Shown here in pieces: positions 63,473-64,000 of a DNA stretch of 64,000 bases; position 1 is the stretch's first letter; each line of letters starts with the position of its first letter. The notes below the pieces were generated by a model. It did not search any database. It was not told the origin of the DNA and worked only from the letters and a program-made list of their open reading frames with translations. The DNA comes from an uncultured Pseudomonadota bacterium (GTDB taxonomy: Bacteria; Pseudomonadota; Gammaproteobacteria; Burkholderiales; SG8-39). A program made the position numbers and the translations under genes. The DNA is taken from contig CAIVVS010000316.1 of NCBI GenBank assembly GCA_903909415.1, forward strand, positions 1-64,000, given 5' to 3'.

Positions 63473-64000
63473 TCAGGCGGTACCCGGCCCGGTCATGGCC
63501 GTGGCGGAATCGCGCCGGAGCTCGAGTATCCGGCGGAAGTGCTCCGGATCGTGCGCGTGGGTGAGTTCCCCGGCGCGCGGCAGGTAGAAATCGTACAGGC
63601 GCGACAGCCAGAAACGCAGCGCGCCGGCGCGCAGCATCAGCGGCCAGGCCGCCACTTCATCGCCGGTGAAGGCGCGCACCGCGCGGTAGGCGCCGAGCAG
63701 GGCCTGCGCGCGCGCTTCGTCCAGCCGGCCGTCGGCGCGCACGCACCAGTCGTTGACGGTCACGGCGACGTCGTAGAGCAGCGCGTCGGTCCCGGCGAAA
63801 TAGAAGTCGATGAAGCCGCCCAGCACGGGTTGGTCCGGGCCGGTGTCGGCGGCCCAGAGCACGTTGTCCCGGAACAGGTCCGCGTGCACCGGCCCGCGCG
63901 GCAGCCGGTCGTGGCGGTGCGCCGACTGGAACGCGAGCTCGGACTGAAGCAGCGCCTGCCGCGGGGCATCCAGGAAGGGCATCACCTGCGGCGCGGCTTC
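63473..64000 (-). CDS. thrB: Homoserine kinase, ThrB (C-terminal part)
   Basis: Phosphorylates homoserine in threonine synthesis; this is the choline-kinase-like class II ThrB. The frame is open to the window edge, so the N-terminus is missing. The catalytic loop is [14 protein letters not shown], followed by [20 protein letters not shown] then TVNDWC, the metal-binding Asp region. The C-terminal [20 protein letters not shown], then [12 protein letters not shown] is family-specific. It precedes the BPSS1780-type gene, as in many Burkholderiales. Confidence 0.92.
   Translation of the reverse strand, partial: EAAPQVMPFLDAPRQALLQSELAFQSAHRHDRLPRGPVHADLFRDNVLWAADTGPDQPVLGGFIDFYFAGTDALLYDVAVTVNDWCVRADGRLDEARAQALLGAYRAVRAFTGDEVAAWPLMLRAGALRFWLSRLYDFYLPRAGELTHAHDPEHFRRILELRRDSATAMTGPGTA

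Noticed and set aside
1..64000. Prophage, insertion sequence, CRISPR array or tRNA genes
   Set aside because: No integrase, transposase, regular spaced repeats or cloverleaf sequences were recognised on either strand.

Overview
The window is GC-rich, gene-dense bacterial DNA and most likely comes from a betaproteobacterium of the order Burkholderiales. The evidence is four Bug/TctC-type periplasmic receptors, the neighbour pairs yqgE-ruvX-pyrR-pyrB-pyrC', proC-yggS-pilT-pilU, DUF971-ubiE-Tim44-ubiJ-ubiB and BPSS1780-type membrane protein-thrB, and the giant DUF3683 FAD/Fe-S oxidoreductase. I cannot fix genus or species. No rRNA, tRNA, CRISPR array, insertion sequence or prophage was seen.

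Layout. (1) 1-5521: end of a PilJ-type chemoreceptor and a ChpA/PilL-type hybrid kinase, the twitching-motility chemosensory system. (2) 5577-11494: a CPD photolyase on the minus strand, then a plus-strand run yqgE-ruvX-pyrR-pyrB-cupin-pyrC', in which the dihydroorotase homologue has lost its first metal-binding histidines. (3) 11526-16442: yggU-like, yggT, proC and yggS on minus, divergent from the retraction ATPases pilT and pilU. (4) 16642-33401: an accessory metabolic region with four Bug receptors, a lone molybdenum-hydroxylase large subunit, an Asp-box propeller protein paired with a MoaD/ThiS-like protein, a PaaK-like CoA ligase, an amidohydrolase, two Rieske oxygenases, an ornithine-cyclodeaminase-family protein and a PNPOx-type flavoprotein. 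(5) 33500-41652: DNA alkylation repair (alkB, ada), glutathione peroxidase, DUF2721, a NYN-domain nuclease, an RlmL-type methyltransferase, an M1 aminopeptidase and a GNAT acetyltransferase. (6) 41726-48308, all minus: HemJ-like protein, ABC-2 exporter pair, alpha/beta hydrolase, thioredoxin-like ferredoxin, VanZ protein, a 55-residue membrane protein and a sodium:solute symporter. (7) 48452-57354: ubiquinone cluster (ubiB, ubiJ, ubiE) with a Tim44-like protein, a TPMT-type methyltransferase, DUF971, two paralogous proteins with a PilZ-like C-terminus, and a HIT protein. (8) 57448-64000: MFS transporter, the 1269-residue DUF3683 oxidoreductase, a BPSS1780-type membrane protein and the C-terminal part of homoserine kinase.

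How the parts fit. ChpA and PilJ sense surface or chemical signals and control type IV pili, which PilT and PilU retract. The pyrimidine genes serve the second step of UMP synthesis. The central region reads as import, CoA activation and ring oxidation of an unidentified aromatic or heterocyclic acid. Two genes there (a secreted orphan at 20036-21606 and the Rieske alpha subunit at 26650-27950) each need one missing base to be intact, which may be sequence error or recent decay.
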